Source of the DNA: Bacteroidales bacterium
GTDB lineage: Bacteria; Bacteroidota; Bacteroidia; Bacteroidales; UBA932
Direction of reading: 5' to 3'
DNA length: 64,000 bases
Assembly (NCBI GenBank): GCA_017534745.1
Contig: JAFXVX010000007.1
Coordinates: forward strand, 62,001-126,000
A program made the position numbers and the translations under genes. Below are positions 43,124 to 51,904 of the stretch, piece after piece. Below the pieces are notes generated by a model. It saw only the letters and a list, made by a program, of their open reading frames with translations. It had not been told where the DNA came from and ran no database searches. Numbering within the stretch: position 1 is the first letter of the stretch; each line of letters opens with the position of its first letter.

Positions 43124-43516
43124 ATGGAAAGCGACATCAGGATTGATAAATACCTTTGGGCGATAAGGGCGTTCAAGACGCGCTCGGAGGCGGCGGATGC
43201 CTGCAAGAGCGGCAAGGTCAGGGTCGGCGAGGACATCGCAAAGCCTTCCCGCGAGGTGAGGATCGGCGACATTATCAACGTCCGCAAGGGCGCTGTGACC
43301 CTCTCCTGGTGCGTCAAGCACCTGCTTCATAGTCGCGTCGGCGCCTCCCTTGTCGCTGAATACGCCGAGGACATCACCCCGGAGGAGGAGCGTGCCAAGC
43401 TTGACGCTCCGCGCGAGAACATCTTCCTCCACCGCGACCGCGGCACCGGCCGCCCGACCAAAAAAGACCGTCGCACCCTCGAAAAACTCATGTCGGGCTT
43501 TGATTTAAGTGACTAA
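43124..43516 (+). CDS. S4-domain RNA-binding protein (Hsp15-like)
   Basis: This 130-residue protein has an N-terminal S4 domain (RIDKYLWAIRAFKTRSEAADAC ends in two pieces, then GKVRVG). It resembles Hsp15/HslR, which binds 50S subunits carrying stalled peptidyl-tRNA. The C-terminus is basic (RPTKKDRRTLEKL). It begins 1 base after the isomerase-like stop, so it is probably translated from the same mRNA. Confidence 0.88.
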   Translation: MESDIRIDKYLWAIRAFKTRSEAADACKSGKVRVGEDIAKPSREVRIGDIINVRKGAVTLSWCVKHLLHSRVGASLVAEYAEDITPEEERAKLDAPRENIFLHRDRGTGRPTKKDRRTLEKLMSGFDLSD

Positions 43517-43520
43517 AATT

Positions 43521-43551
43521 TTGGATATTAAAATATTTTAAACTAATTTTG
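43521..43551 (+). promoter_or_regulatory. Promoter for the HU gene
   Basis: TTG (43521-43523), a 20-base spacer, then TAATTTTG (43544-43551), both elements perfect. The leader to the ATG at 43611 would be about 55 bases. Confidence 0.7.
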
Positions 43552-43610
43552 TCGTCCCTTAAGAAAAACAACACGTTTACTTATAACCCAAAATTTAAAA
43601 GTTAATTATC

Positions 43611-43889
43611 ATGACAAAGGTAGAGATTGTGAATGAGGTTGCAAAAGCGACCGGCATCGAAAAGATTCAGGTTCAGGCAGTTATCGAGGCCGCTATGGCT
43701 TCGGTCAAGAATTCCGTTATCGCAGGGGAACCGGTTTATCTTCGTGGTTTCGGTAGCTTCATCATCAAGCACAGGGCTCAGAAGGCGGCAAGAAATATCA
43801 CCAAGAAGACCACACTGACCATCCCCGCGCACAACATCCCGGCTTTCAAGCCCGCAAAGGTGTTCCTCGAGGCGGTCAAGTCGAAATAA
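43611..43889 (+). CDS. HU-family DNA-binding protein
   Basis: This 92-residue protein is the histone-like HU/IHF type that bends DNA in the nucleoid. It shows the dimer helices (VNEVAKATGIEKIQVQAVIEA) and the DNA-binding arm region RGFGSFIIKHRAQKAARN, with NIPAFKPAKVFLEAVKS at the end. It has a strong promoter and a leader of about 55 bases, and is followed 18 bases later by a tiny basic-protein gene. Confidence 0.95.
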   Translation: MTKVEIVNEVAKATGIEKIQVQAVIEAAMASVKNSVIAGEPVYLRGFGSFIIKHRAQKAARNITKKTTLTIPAHNIPAFKPAKVFLEAVKSK

Positions 43890-43907
43890 ACCATAAAAAC
43901 CCCAATT

Positions 43908-43997
43908 ATGCCTAGCGGTAAAAAAAGAAAAAGACATAAGATGTCAACGCACAAACGCAAAAAGCGTTTGCGCAAGGACAGGCACAAGAAGAAGTAA
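43908..43997 (+). CDS. 29-residue AURKAIP1/COX24-domain basic protein
   Basis: The 30-codon frame starts ATG CCT AGC GGT and encodes MPSGKKRKRHKM followed by THKRKKRLRKDRHKKK, with 18 of 29 residues Lys or Arg. In Bacteroidota this near-invariant peptide is annotated as an AURKAIP1/COX24-domain protein, related to mitochondrial ribosomal protein mS38 and bacterial bS22. It is probably a small-subunit ribosomal protein; this is family knowledge plus inference. It follows HU by 18 bases and is likely co-transcribed. Confidence 0.85.
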   Translation: MPSGKKRKRHKMSTHKRKKRLRKDRHKKK

Positions 43998-44006
43998 TCT
44001 TCCCAC

Positions 44007-44034
44007 TGTCTGATTCAGACATTGCAGTCTGCAA
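44007..44034 (+). other. Two short hairpins in the leader upstream of rng
   Basis: TGTCTGA-T-TCAGACA (44007-44021) and TTGCA-GTC-TGCAA (44022-44034) form small palindromes between the 29-residue gene and rng. They may be RNase sites or part of the terminator region. RNase E in E. coli regulates itself through its leader, but a link here is only a suggestion. Confidence 0.35.
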
Positions 44035-44038
44035 GTAA

Positions 44039-44069
44039 AGGGGCTGTACGGGATATCCGGACGGCCCCT
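44039..44069 (+). terminator. Hairpin, probable weak terminator after the HU unit
   Basis: A stem of about 12 pairs (AGGGGC... with ...GGCCCCT, including a wobble and one mismatch) encloses a small loop. The following bases CTGTTGTAAT give only a poor T run, so read-through into rng, 31 bases on, is likely. Confidence 0.5.
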
Positions 44070-44100
44070 CTGTTGTAATCAATGTTCAATAAATTTCCCT

Positions 44101-45666
44101 ATGGAGTCTGAGAAACCGGACAAGGACCTTATCGTTGACGTAACGTCAAAGGAAGTCCACATAGCCCTGATGGAGAACCACAGGCTTGTGGAGCTGAGCA
44201 AAGAGTCCATTGAGGGCCGGGGATTCACCGTCGGAGATGTCTATCTCGGAAAGGTGAAGAAGCTCCTGCCGGCCCTGAATGCTGCCTTCGTCGATATCGG
44301 AGACCAGAAAGAAGCATTCGTCCATTATCTCGACCTCGGCCTGCATTTCGACTGCTTCGACGAATTCGTCCGCCGGAGCAACCGTAATACGGACCTTCAC
44401 GACCTCTATTCCGGCATACGGATAGGTACTCCTCTCCCCAAGGAGGGCCGTATCGAAGAGGTCCTGAAGAAGGACCAGATGATGGTCGTCCAGATCGTCA
44501 AGGAACCGATCTCCACGAAAGGCTCACGGCTCACTGCGGAAATTTCATTGGCAGGACGCAACATTGTACTGCTTCCCTTCGCAGAGAAGGTGAGCGTCTC
44601 ACAGAAAATCGCTTCGAAAGAAGAGAGGAGGCGTCTCGAGACCCTCGTGCGCAGCATCCTCCCCAAGAATTACGGCGCCATCATCCGCACGGCGGCTGAA
44701 GGCAAGAAAGCCGCGATCCTTGTCGCGGAGACCCAGTCCCTCATCACGAAGTGGGAGGACTCCTGGAAGAAGATTGCTGCCGACAAGGGCATCAAGCTCC
44801 TATTCAACGAGTATTCGAAGACGACTACGGTCCTCAGGGACCTTCTCAACGAATCTTTCTCCAACATCCACATCAACGACAGGAAGATCTATGAGGAGAC
44901 TAAAAAATACATCTCCCTCATATCCCCGGAGCAGGAGAAAATCGTTCATTTCTATGACGGCAACAAGCCGATATTCGATCACTTCGAGGTCTCGCGGCAG
45001 ATCAAGAGTTCTTTCGGCAAGGTGGTTCCCCTCAAGCAGGGTGCTTACCTTGTAATCGAATCCACCGAGGCCCTCAATGTTATCGATGTCAACAGCGGTA
45101 TCCGTGCAAAGACCACCGACCAGGAGGAGAACACCTTCGAGGTCAACAAGTTCGCCGCTGAAGAAATCGCAAGGCAGCTGAGGCTGCGCGATATGGGCGG
45201 CATCGTTATCATCGATTTCATCGACATGGAATCGGTCGAGCACCGCAACGCCCTCTTCAAGTACATGCAGGAGCTGATGGAGTCTGACAGGTCGAAGCAC
45301 AACGTGCTCCCTCTCACCAAATTCGGGCTCATGCAGATCACCCGTCAGAGGATCCGCCCGGTCACGGAGATCAACACCACCGAGACCTGCCCCCTCTGCC
45401 ACGGCACCGGCAAGATCCGTTCGTCTGCGGTCATAGATGAAGAAATTGAAAGGAAGATAGCCTTCTACGTCGGCGAGAAGGGCCTGCGGTCCCTCGTCCT
45501 GAAGACCGGCCCCATCCTCGGGGCCTACCTCCGCCGGGGGCTGTTCAATTCCTACCTTAGCAAGTGGCGCAAGAAGTACAAGTGCAAGATTGCCCTCGTG
45601 GAGATCTCGGATTTCCACGTCCTGCAAAATGAATTCTTCACTGAAAACGGAGACAGGCTCGACTAA
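44101..45666 (+). CDS. rng: Ribonuclease G/E family endoribonuclease
   Basis: RNase G/E cuts single-stranded RNA in mRNA decay and rRNA maturation. The 521-residue protein has the S1 domain start (VGDVYLGKVKKLLPALNAAFVDIG), the RNase-H-like core with the metal Asp in VNSGIRAK and IIDFIDME, and the zinc-link CPLCHGTGK (about residue 435). It lacks the long RNA-degradosome scaffold of E. coli RNase E, so it is RNase G-like. It has no clear promoter of its own and probably depends on read-through from HU. Confidence 0.94.
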   Translation: MESEKPDKDLIVDVTSKEVHIALMENHRLVELSKESIEGRGFTVGDVYLGKVKKLLPALNAAFVDIGDQKEAFVHYLDLGLHFDCFDEFVRRSNRNTDLHDLYSGIRIGTPLPKEGRIEEVLKKDQMMVVQIVKEPISTKGSRLTAEISLAGRNIVLLPFAEKVSVSQKIASKEERRRLETLVRSILPKNYGAIIRTAAEGKKAAILVAETQSLITKWEDSWKKIAADKGIKLLFNEYSKTTTVLRDLLNESFSNIHINDRKIYEETKKYISLISPEQEKIVHFYDGNKPIFDHFEVSRQIKSSFGKVVPLKQGAYLVIESTEALNVIDVNSGIRAKTTDQEENTFEVNKFAAEEIARQLRLRDMGGIVIIDFIDMESVEHRNALFKYMQELMESDRSKHNVLPLTKFGLMQITRQRIRPVTEINTTETCPLCHGTGKIRSSAVIDEEIERKIAFYVGEKGLRSLVLKTGPILGAYLRRGLFNSYLSKWRKKYKCKIALVEISDFHVLQNEFFTENGDRLD

Positions 45667-45684
45667 AATCGAGCCTGTTTTTTT
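45653..45684 (+). terminator. Rho-independent terminator after rng, with the stop codon in its loop
   Basis: ACAGGCTCGA (45653-45662) pairs with TCGAGCCTGT (45669-45678), then a run of seven T. The TAA of rng (45664-45666) lies in the 6-base loop. The convergent gene ends at 45683, inside the T run. Confidence 0.85.
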
Positions 45685-47104
45685 ACAGATATCGTCGGGC
45701 GATGCGGCCCTTGGAGGTCTGGAAAGTGTAGGGGAGGGAGGAGAGGTCAAAGGCGTCGAGGGCGGCACGGGCCTGTGAATCCGGGAGGGCATCGACGTTG
45801 ACGGTGAGGACTTTGAGTCTCGGTGTCGAGGCGGCGATGGAGTCGGCCTCGGCCAGCGTCTCGCGGCAGCTTTCGCAGCCTTCGGTGTAGAAGGTGATGC
45901 GTGCAGAACGGAGGCGGCGGAGACGCCAGGTGCCCTGACGTGGAGCCTTGCCGTGGCGGAGAAGCGTGCCGTCAACCGTCACCGAGGGGGTCTTATCGCC
46001 GACGCGGGCCTTCGAAAGAAGGTCGTGGCGAAGGAGGGCCAGCGGGATGACCGCGGCGGAGTCCTCCGGCGAGGTGCGGAAGTCTTCCGCGAGTATTGTC
46101 TCCACCAGGCGTTCTTCCCCCATCTTGAGGCCTTCGCCGCGCCGAGGGGCGAGGTAGTAGAGAAGGTCTCCGGTGAGGCGCTTCCAGGAGAGAGTGTCGC
46201 CCTTTGAGAGCGTCTCGCCACGGATGGTTTCGACCAGGGCGATCACATCGACGGCGCCGGCGTCTTTGAGCAGGCTGTCAAAGAGTTCCGTACTCCCATC
46301 GCTGCCGTATTCATAAGCTTCGTCGGCGAATTCTCTCTCGAGCAGGTCTCTCAGTGCAGGCGTGTCGATGCCGCGTCCGAGGATTGTCCCGTCCGCTGCG
46401 ATGAGAAACATCCGCGGTGTCTTCACGACGCCGTAATCCAGAACAGCGTCGCCTGAAGGATCGAACAGATGGATGAATCCGCCGCGGAGGGATGTCGCCC
46501 GGTAGCGGGCCCACTCAGCCTCGTCGCTGCCGGTGTAGATGGCGTAGAAATCTACTGGGAGGGTGGAGGTCCGGACAAAGGCGTCGAGCCTTGCGGACTC
46601 TACCCGGCAGGATGAGCACGAGGTGTCGTAGAAATACAGCACGCTGCAGCGGCCTTCCGAGGGGATGGCCTGTTCCAGCAGGTTTTCGTCCCGAAAGACC
46701 CTCTGCGGGGCCTTCATTCCGAGGAGAAGGTCGCCGTTGAGCCGGACGAAAAGCCTGGCCTGGAGAAGGTCGGCTTCGGTTTTCATAGGGACTTTACCGG
46801 AGAGGAACCACTCCTGTGCAATATGTACGGCAACATCCTCGTCACCGAGAAGTTTCGAGCTGAGATAATGCTCATAGAGCCATAGCGCCGCATACTGCCT
46901 GGTTTCTGGCAACTGGCAGGTCGAGATCAGGAAATCACATTCGGAATTCTTTGTCGGGATGCTCTCTCCGGCGATTGCGGCAGTGTACTCCTCCAACTTG
47001 GCGCCCAGCTCCGGGAAATCCTGCGCAGAGGGAGTCGCCTCCTGCGCGAAGGACAGTCCGGCCTGTGCCAGAACAGCGAGTAGGAGCGCCGCCGCCTTTT
47101 TCAT
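45683..47104 (-). CDS. Secreted protein with two thioredoxin-like domains
   Basis: This 473-residue protein has a signal peptide (cleavage near LSFAQ). A helical N-terminal region follows (to about 145), then a thioredoxin-like domain with CSSC at 163-166 (DTSCSSCRVE) and the cis-Pro region TPRMFLIAADG. A second helical part is followed by a second redox site CESC at 410-413 (TEGCESCRETL). The middle resembles DUF5106/redoxin proteins of Bacteroidetes. It may reduce or form disulphides in the periplasm. It is the last gene of lon-ung-coaD and overlaps coaD by 4 bases. Confidence 0.78.
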   Translation of the reverse strand: MKKAAALLLAVLAQAGLSFAQEATPSAQDFPELGAKLEEYTAAIAGESIPTKNSECDFLISTCQLPETRQYAALWLYEHYLSSKLLGDEDVAVHIAQEWFLSGKVPMKTEADLLQARLFVRLNGDLLLGMKAPQRVFRDENLLEQAIPSEGRCSVLYFYDTSCSSCRVESARLDAFVRTSTLPVDFYAIYTGSDEAEWARYRATSLRGGFIHLFDPSGDAVLDYGVVKTPRMFLIAADGTILGRGIDTPALRDLLEREFADEAYEYGSDGSTELFDSLLKDAGAVDVIALVETIRGETLSKGDTLSWKRLTGDLLYYLAPRRGEGLKMGEERLVETILAEDFRTSPEDSAAVIPLALLRHDLLSKARVGDKTPSVTVDGTLLRHGKAPRQGTWRLRRLRSARITFYTEGCESCRETLAEADSIAASTPRLKVLTVNVDALPDSQARAALDAFDLSSLPYTFQTSKGRIARRYL

Positions 47105-47559
47105 AATTCCACTCCGGCCGGTATGAATGCGGAAATGTCGCCTCCGTGGCGAAGGATATCGCGCACGGCGGAGGAGGAGATATGGGCGAACTCCTGGGCG
47201 GTAGGAATGATAATTGTCTCAATCTCAGGAGCAAGGCGCCTGTTTGCATCCGCGATTGAACGCTCGGTCTCAAAGTCTATCATATTGCGGACACCTCTCA
47301 CGATGTGGTGGATGCCGAGGGCACGGCAGGTGTCGATAGTGAGGTTGTCATAGCTGATAACGCGGACGCCTTCCATCCCGGCTGTCGCCTTGCGGATGAT
47401 TTCGAGACGCTTTGCGGTGTCGAAATAGCCGGGCTTGTCCTGGTTGATACCTGCGGCGACGATCACTTCGTCAAACATAGTGAGCGCCCGCTTCAGGATG
47501 TTGAGATGCCCGGCAGTGAACGGGTCGAACGAGCCGGGGAAAAGTGCAGTTCTTTTCAT
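47101..47559 (-). CDS. coaD: Phosphopantetheine adenylyltransferase
   Basis: CoaD adds AMP to 4'-phosphopantetheine, the penultimate step of coenzyme A synthesis. The 152-residue protein has the nucleotidylyltransferase start FPGSFDPFTAGHLNIL (T/HxGH site), GIHHIVRGVRNMIDFETE and the C-terminal ISSSAVRDI. It overlaps both neighbours by 4 bases (ung before, the thioredoxin-like gene after), so the three are coupled. Confidence 0.95.
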   Translation of the reverse strand: MKRTALFPGSFDPFTAGHLNILKRALTMFDEVIVAAGINQDKPGYFDTAKRLEIIRKATAGMEGVRVISYDNLTIDTCRALGIHHIVRGVRNMIDFETERSIADANRRLAPEIETIIIPTAQEFAHISSSAVRDILRHGGDISAFIPAGVEL

Positions 47560-48224
47560 AAACTCCAGTCTATAGGGGTCTTACCCTCACGGATGAGGAT
47601 GTCATTGGTCTTTGAAAAATGGCGGCAGCCGAAGAACGCCCCTCCTGCCAGAGGCGAGGGATGGGCGGCCTCCAGTACGCTGTGGCGGGACAGGTCGATG
47701 AGCTCCTTCTTGCTCCGGGCGAACCCGCCCCAGAGCAGGAAGACGACGCCGTTGCAACGGGATGACACCGTGCTAATTACGGCGTCGGTAAACTCCATCC
47801 AGCCGATTCGGCTGTGCGAGGCCGGCTCGCCGGCTCGCACCGTCAGAATGCTGTTGAGGAGAAGGACGCCCTGGCGGGCCCATTTCTCGAGGTTAGGGCT
47901 TCCGGAAAGGCAGATACCGAGATCGGTCTCTATCTCGCGGAAGATGTTCTTCAGCGATGGGGGAGTGCGGACTCCCTCGGGGACGGAGAACGACAGACCC
48001 ATCGCCTGACCGGGACCGTGATAAGGGTCCTGGCCAAGAATCACTACCTTGACTTCCGGCAGAGGCGTCAGTTCGAAGGCCTTGAAGATGGCACCGCCGG
48101 GAGGATAGACGGTCTTCCCGGCATCCTTCTCGGCGTGGAGATACCTCACAAGGCGTTCGAAATAAGGCTTTTCGAACTCTCCGGCGAGGGCTTCCTTCCA
48201 GCTTTGCTCAATCCTGACGTCCAT
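47556..48224 (-). CDS. ung: Uracil-DNA glycosylase
   Basis: Ung removes uracil from DNA. The 222-residue protein has the catalytic water-activating motif GQDPYHGPGQAMGLSFS and the DNA-intercalating HPSPLAGG loop. Length is normal for family 1 Ung. Its ATG overlaps the lon stop by one base and its end overlaps coaD by 4 bases. Confidence 0.96.
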   Translation of the reverse strand: MDVRIEQSWKEALAGEFEKPYFERLVRYLHAEKDAGKTVYPPGGAIFKAFELTPLPEVKVVILGQDPYHGPGQAMGLSFSVPEGVRTPPSLKNIFREIETDLGICLSGSPNLEKWARQGVLLLNSILTVRAGEPASHSRIGWMEFTDAVISTVSSRCNGVVFLLWGGFARSKKELIDLSRHSVLEAAHPSPLAGGAFFGCRHFSKTNDILIREGKTPIDWSL

Positions 48225-50626
48225 TAGGCGAAAACGTATGAGATGACGTCGTCAATGGTCTTGACATAGATGAATTCAAGCCCCTTGACGTAGATTTCCT
48301 TGATGTCTTCGATATCCTTGCGGTTGTCCTCACTAATAACAATGGTGTGGACACCGGCCCTTTTGGCGGCAAGGATTTTCTCCTTGATGCCGCCGACGGG
48401 CAGCACGCGGCCGCGGAGGGTCATCTCGCCGGTCATCGCGACGCCCTTGCGGAGTCCCTCTCCGCGAAGGGCCGAGACCATCGAGCACACCATGGTGATG
48501 CCGGCGGACGGGCCGTCCTTCGGCGTGGCTCCCTCGGGCACGTGGACGTGGATATCTTTTTCGGCGAAAGCCTCGGAGGTGATTTTCGCCATCTCCGGGT
48601 GCGCCTTGATGTACTGATAGGCAATCTGTGCGGACTCTTTCATCACGTCGCCGAGGTTTCCTGTCATCGACAGGGCGCCCTTGCCCTTGGACACCGAGCT
48701 TTCGACGAATAGGATTTCGCCGCCGAGCTCGGTCCAGGCGAGGCCTGTCACGACGCCGGGGCCTTCGTTGCCCTTCTGCTTGTCGTGGAATGCCGTCGGG
48801 AGGCCTAGGTACTCCTTAAGATGCTCGGGGGTTATGACAGCGGGCCACTCCTCCTCGAGCGCAATCTTTTTCGCCGTGACGCGTGCGATTTTGGCTATCT
48901 GCTTCTCGAGGCCGCGGACGCCGGACTCGTGGGTGTATTCGTCTATGATTTTGGAGATTGCGGCCTTGTCAATCTTGAGCGCACCCTTGTCTATGCCGTG
49001 CTCTGAGAGCTGCTTCGGCACAAGGAAGTGCTTCGCAATCTCCTGCTTCTCCTCGGCGAGGTAGCCGGTGACGTTTATCATTTCCATCCTGTCGCGCAGG
49101 GCGGGCTGGATGGTGGAAATGCCGTTGGCGGTCGTGAGGAACAGCACGTTGGAAAGGTCGTAGTCGATGTCGAGGTAGTTGTCGTGGAAGGTGGAGTTCT
49201 GCTCCGGGTCGAGGGCTTCCAGAAGGGCGGACGAAGGGTCGCCGCGGAAGTCGCTCGCGAGCTTGTCAATCTCGTCGAGCACTATTACCGGGTTGGATGT
49301 CCCGGCCTTCTGTATGCCGTTGAGAATACGTCCCGGAAGAGCACCGACGTATGTCTTGCGGTGGCCCCTGATTTCGGCTTCGTCGTGCATTCCGCCGAGG
49401 GAGATACGGACATATTTGCGCCCCAGCGCCCTGGCAATGGACTTGCCGAGGCTGGTCTTGCCGACTCCGGGAGGCCCATAGAGGCAGAGGATGGGGGACT
49501 TCATATTGCCCTTGAGCTTGAGTACTGCGAGATACTCGATAATCCTGTCCTTGACGCTGTCAAGGCCGTAGTGGTCGGCGTCGAGAACCTTCCTGGCGTT
49601 CCTGAGGTCCATGTTGTCCTCGGAGAGTTCGCCCCAGGGGAGATCCAGCATAAACTGGATGTAGTTGAACTGGATACTGTAGTCCGGGGAGGTCGGGTTG
49701 TATTTCTCCAGGCGGGCCATCTCCTTCTCGAAAATGGCTTTCACTTCCTCGGGCCATTTCTTAGCGGCGGCTCTCTCCCTGAATTTGCGGAAATCCTCGT
49801 CGGAGTCCATGCCGAGCTCCTCCTGGATGGTACGGAGCTGGTTGTTGAGGAAGTACTCCCTCTGCTGCTGGTCTATGTCGCTGCGGACCTTCTGGTTGAT
49901 TTCCTGCTTGATTTTTATCAGTTCCAGCTGGTTGTCAAGAAGGGAGAGAAGGGCCATGCCGCGGTCCTTGACGTTGCCTGTCTCGAGGAGGGTGGATTTC
50001 CTCTGGAAGTCCTCCACTTCGATGGACGTCGCGACAAAGTTGACGAGAAACTCGAAATCTTCGATTGAGCGCAGGGCGCCGACGGCTTCCTTCGGGGCGA
50101 AGGATGATCCGCGGATGACGCCGGAGGCCTTGTCCTTGAGCGTCTCCGTGAGCATTTTCATCTCGTTGGAGGGGACGTCGGGCATATAGTCTTCCAAATA
50201 CTGGATGTATGCCGACAGGTAGGGCTCCAGCCGTATAACTTTCTTAATTTCAATGCGTGAGAGACCCTGCAGGATGGCGGTGATAGAGCCGTCCGGCATC
50301 TCGAGGGTCTTGATGATACGGCAGGCCGTGCCGAAATGGAAAAGGTCGGCCTCGCCCGGGTCTTCGACCTGGACGTCGGTCTGCGGGACCGCGCCGAGAA
50401 GTCCGTCGGACTTTTCGACTTCGCGGATGAGGGTTATGGATTTTTCCCTGCCGACAGTCACCGGGAACACCGTCCCGGGGAAGACTATCGCATTGCGGAG
50501 GGCCAGGATGGGAAGGACGGTCGGAAGCTCCGAGGTATCGACTTTCTGCATCGGTTCGCCCTGCATCACAGGGATTATATTGACTTCAGTCCCAACTGGG
50601 GAGAAGATACTCGATTTCTTAATCAT
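48224..50626 (-). CDS. lon: ATP-dependent protease Lon
   Basis: Lon degrades misfolded and regulatory proteins. The 800-residue protein has the N-terminal LON domain ([19 protein letters not shown]), the AAA ATPase with Walker [12 protein letters not shown] and [11 protein letters not shown], and the C-terminal protease with the catalytic Ser in [10 protein letters not shown] and Lys in [18 protein letters not shown]. The order and length are normal. The ATG at 50626 is preferred; ATG at codon 21 is possible. It opens the minus-strand unit lon-ung-coaD-thioredoxin-like; no perfect promoter box was found in the 87-base gap before it. Confidence 0.96.
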   Translation of the reverse strand: MIKKSSIFSPVGTEVNIIPVMQGEPMQKVDTSELPTVLPILALRNAIVFPGTVFPVTVGREKSITLIREVEKSDGLLGAVPQTDVQVEDPGEADLFHFGTACRIIKTLEMPDGSITAILQGLSRIEIKKVIRLEPYLSAYIQYLEDYMPDVPSNEMKMLTETLKDKASGVIRGSSFAPKEAVGALRSIEDFEFLVNFVATSIEVEDFQRKSTLLETGNVKDRGMALLSLLDNQLELIKIKQEINQKVRSDIDQQQREYFLNNQLRTIQEELGMDSDEDFRKFRERAAAKKWPEEVKAIFEKEMARLEKYNPTSPDYSIQFNYIQFMLDLPWGELSEDNMDLRNARKVLDADHYGLDSVKDRIIEYLAVLKLKGNMKSPILCLYGPPGVGKTSLGKSIARALGRKYVRISLGGMHDEAEIRGHRKTYVGALPGRILNGIQKAGTSNPVIVLDEIDKLASDFRGDPSSALLEALDPEQNSTFHDNYLDIDYDLSNVLFLTTANGISTIQPALRDRMEMINVTGYLAEEKQEIAKHFLVPKQLSEHGIDKGALKIDKAAISKIIDEYTHESGVRGLEKQIAKIARVTAKKIALEEEWPAVITPEHLKEYLGLPTAFHDKQKGNEGPGVVTGLAWTELGGEILFVESSVSKGKGALSMTGNLGDVMKESAQIAYQYIKAHPEMAKITSEAFAEKDIHVHVPEGATPKDGPSAGITMVCSMVSALRGEGLRKGVAMTGEMTLRGRVLPVGGIKEKILAAKRAGVHTIVISEDNRKDIEDIKEIYVKGLEFIYVKTIDDVISYVFA

Positions 50627-50713
50627 ATATCTGCCAATTTGTCATATAAAGTGGCCGCGTACGGCCCGCACCGTATATGGTCAATCTCCGTGCCTGAAAG
50701 GATCTGTCAGTTC

Positions 50714-51904
50714 CTACGGGAGTATCATCATGGCGATGGCATAGAGGAGGTAGCCGTGGGCGCGGATACGGCCGCGGCTTACGGCCGTGATCGCCTGGTC
50801 TGTCGGATCCCTGTCGATAAGCCTTACAAGGTGCTTGTCGTCGGGGTATGTGTAGTAGGAGTATTTCCGAACCAGCATCCCGTCGTCGAAATAGGTTGCG
50901 CCGCCGTTGGAACGGTTGAGACTCAGGAGGACCCTTCTGTCGGCGGAGAAGACATACGGCCTGACAATGGCAGGGATGCCGCTGCAGGAAGCGTCGCTGA
51001 TAAGGACGAGCGGGTTGACCCCCTTCGAGAGAGTCTTGTCAAGGAAGCCGGCGAGTTTTGCCCAGTTTTTCTTCGTCATCTTGTCCGGGGCCGGTACGGA
51101 GAACACCATCACCTTGCCTAGAACGGCCAGCTCGTCCTGGGCGTCGCCACTTTCGTCGTAGAACGGGAGGAGGGCGTAGTCGTCGGGGAAACGGATGTTG
51201 TTGCGCTGAATGGTGTCACGACTGACAAATGTCCATGTCGAATCCGGCAGCCAGCTTTCGGCGAAGGCGCCGGTCTGTCCGTTTTTCGAGTAGAGGGACA
51301 CGGCGAGAAGGCCGTCTTCAGCCTGGTAGTCGTTGTCGGCTGAGGCAAGGAGTTCCGTCCCTGGGGAGAACTCTGTGAAATCGATGGACGGAAGCCGTAT
51401 TGCACTGTAGATCAACACCGTAATAAGACCCGCCGCTTCAAGGATGAAAGCGGCCAGACGCCCCTTTCTCGCAGGCTCGCTTCCCGGAGGGAGGAACGCT
51501 GCTGCGCAGAGGACAGCCAGAACGACGTTTTTGATAAAGGTCTGCAGGTGGGTGAGCTTTATCGCCTTGCCGAAACAGCCGCAATCCATCTCCGGATTGG
51601 CGACAAGAAGGATGATTGAGATGAGCGTGAAGAACGCCGTGAGGCCCACCGTGACCCAGGCGGTGATTTTCTTTGCCACGCCGGTCACGAGGGCGGCGCC
51701 GGTAATCCCCTCGGCGAGAGCCAGGATTGCACCGAGCACTGTCGCGGCACTCTTGAGGAAGCCCATGTGGAAGAATTTAAGGTAATCTTCTACGATAAGG
51801 TCCGTGCCGACCGGGTCCGCGAGCTTCAGGAGTCCGCTCGCGAAGAAGGTGAGCCCGATGAGGACGGCTGCGGTGCGGCGTATGGATTTGGGAAGGGGTT
51901 TCAT
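50714..51904 (-). CDS. BT_3928-like membrane protein with DoxX/MauE-type helices
   Basis: This 396-residue protein begins with four to five membrane helices (residues about 10-160) in the DoxX/MauE pattern, including FASGLLKLADPVGTDLIVEDYL and MDCGCFGKAIKL. A large soluble, probably periplasmic, domain of about 230 residues follows, with no recognised catalytic motif. It matches the Bacteroidales family annotated BT_3928. The CGCFG cysteines suggest redox involvement, as in MauE. It overlaps tmk by 4 bases. Confidence 0.75.
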   Translation of the reverse strand: MKPLPKSIRRTAAVLIGLTFFASGLLKLADPVGTDLIVEDYLKFFHMGFLKSAATVLGAILALAEGITGAALVTGVAKKITAWVTVGLTAFFTLISIILLVANPEMDCGCFGKAIKLTHLQTFIKNVVLAVLCAAAFLPPGSEPARKGRLAAFILEAAGLITVLIYSAIRLPSIDFTEFSPGTELLASADNDYQAEDGLLAVSLYSKNGQTGAFAESWLPDSTWTFVSRDTIQRNNIRFPDDYALLPFYDESGDAQDELAVLGKVMVFSVPAPDKMTKKNWAKLAGFLDKTLSKGVNPLVLISDASCSGIPAIVRPYVFSADRRVLLSLNRSNGGATYFDDGMLVRKYSYYTYPDDKHLVRLIDRDPTDQAITAVSRGRIRAHGYLLYAIAMMILP

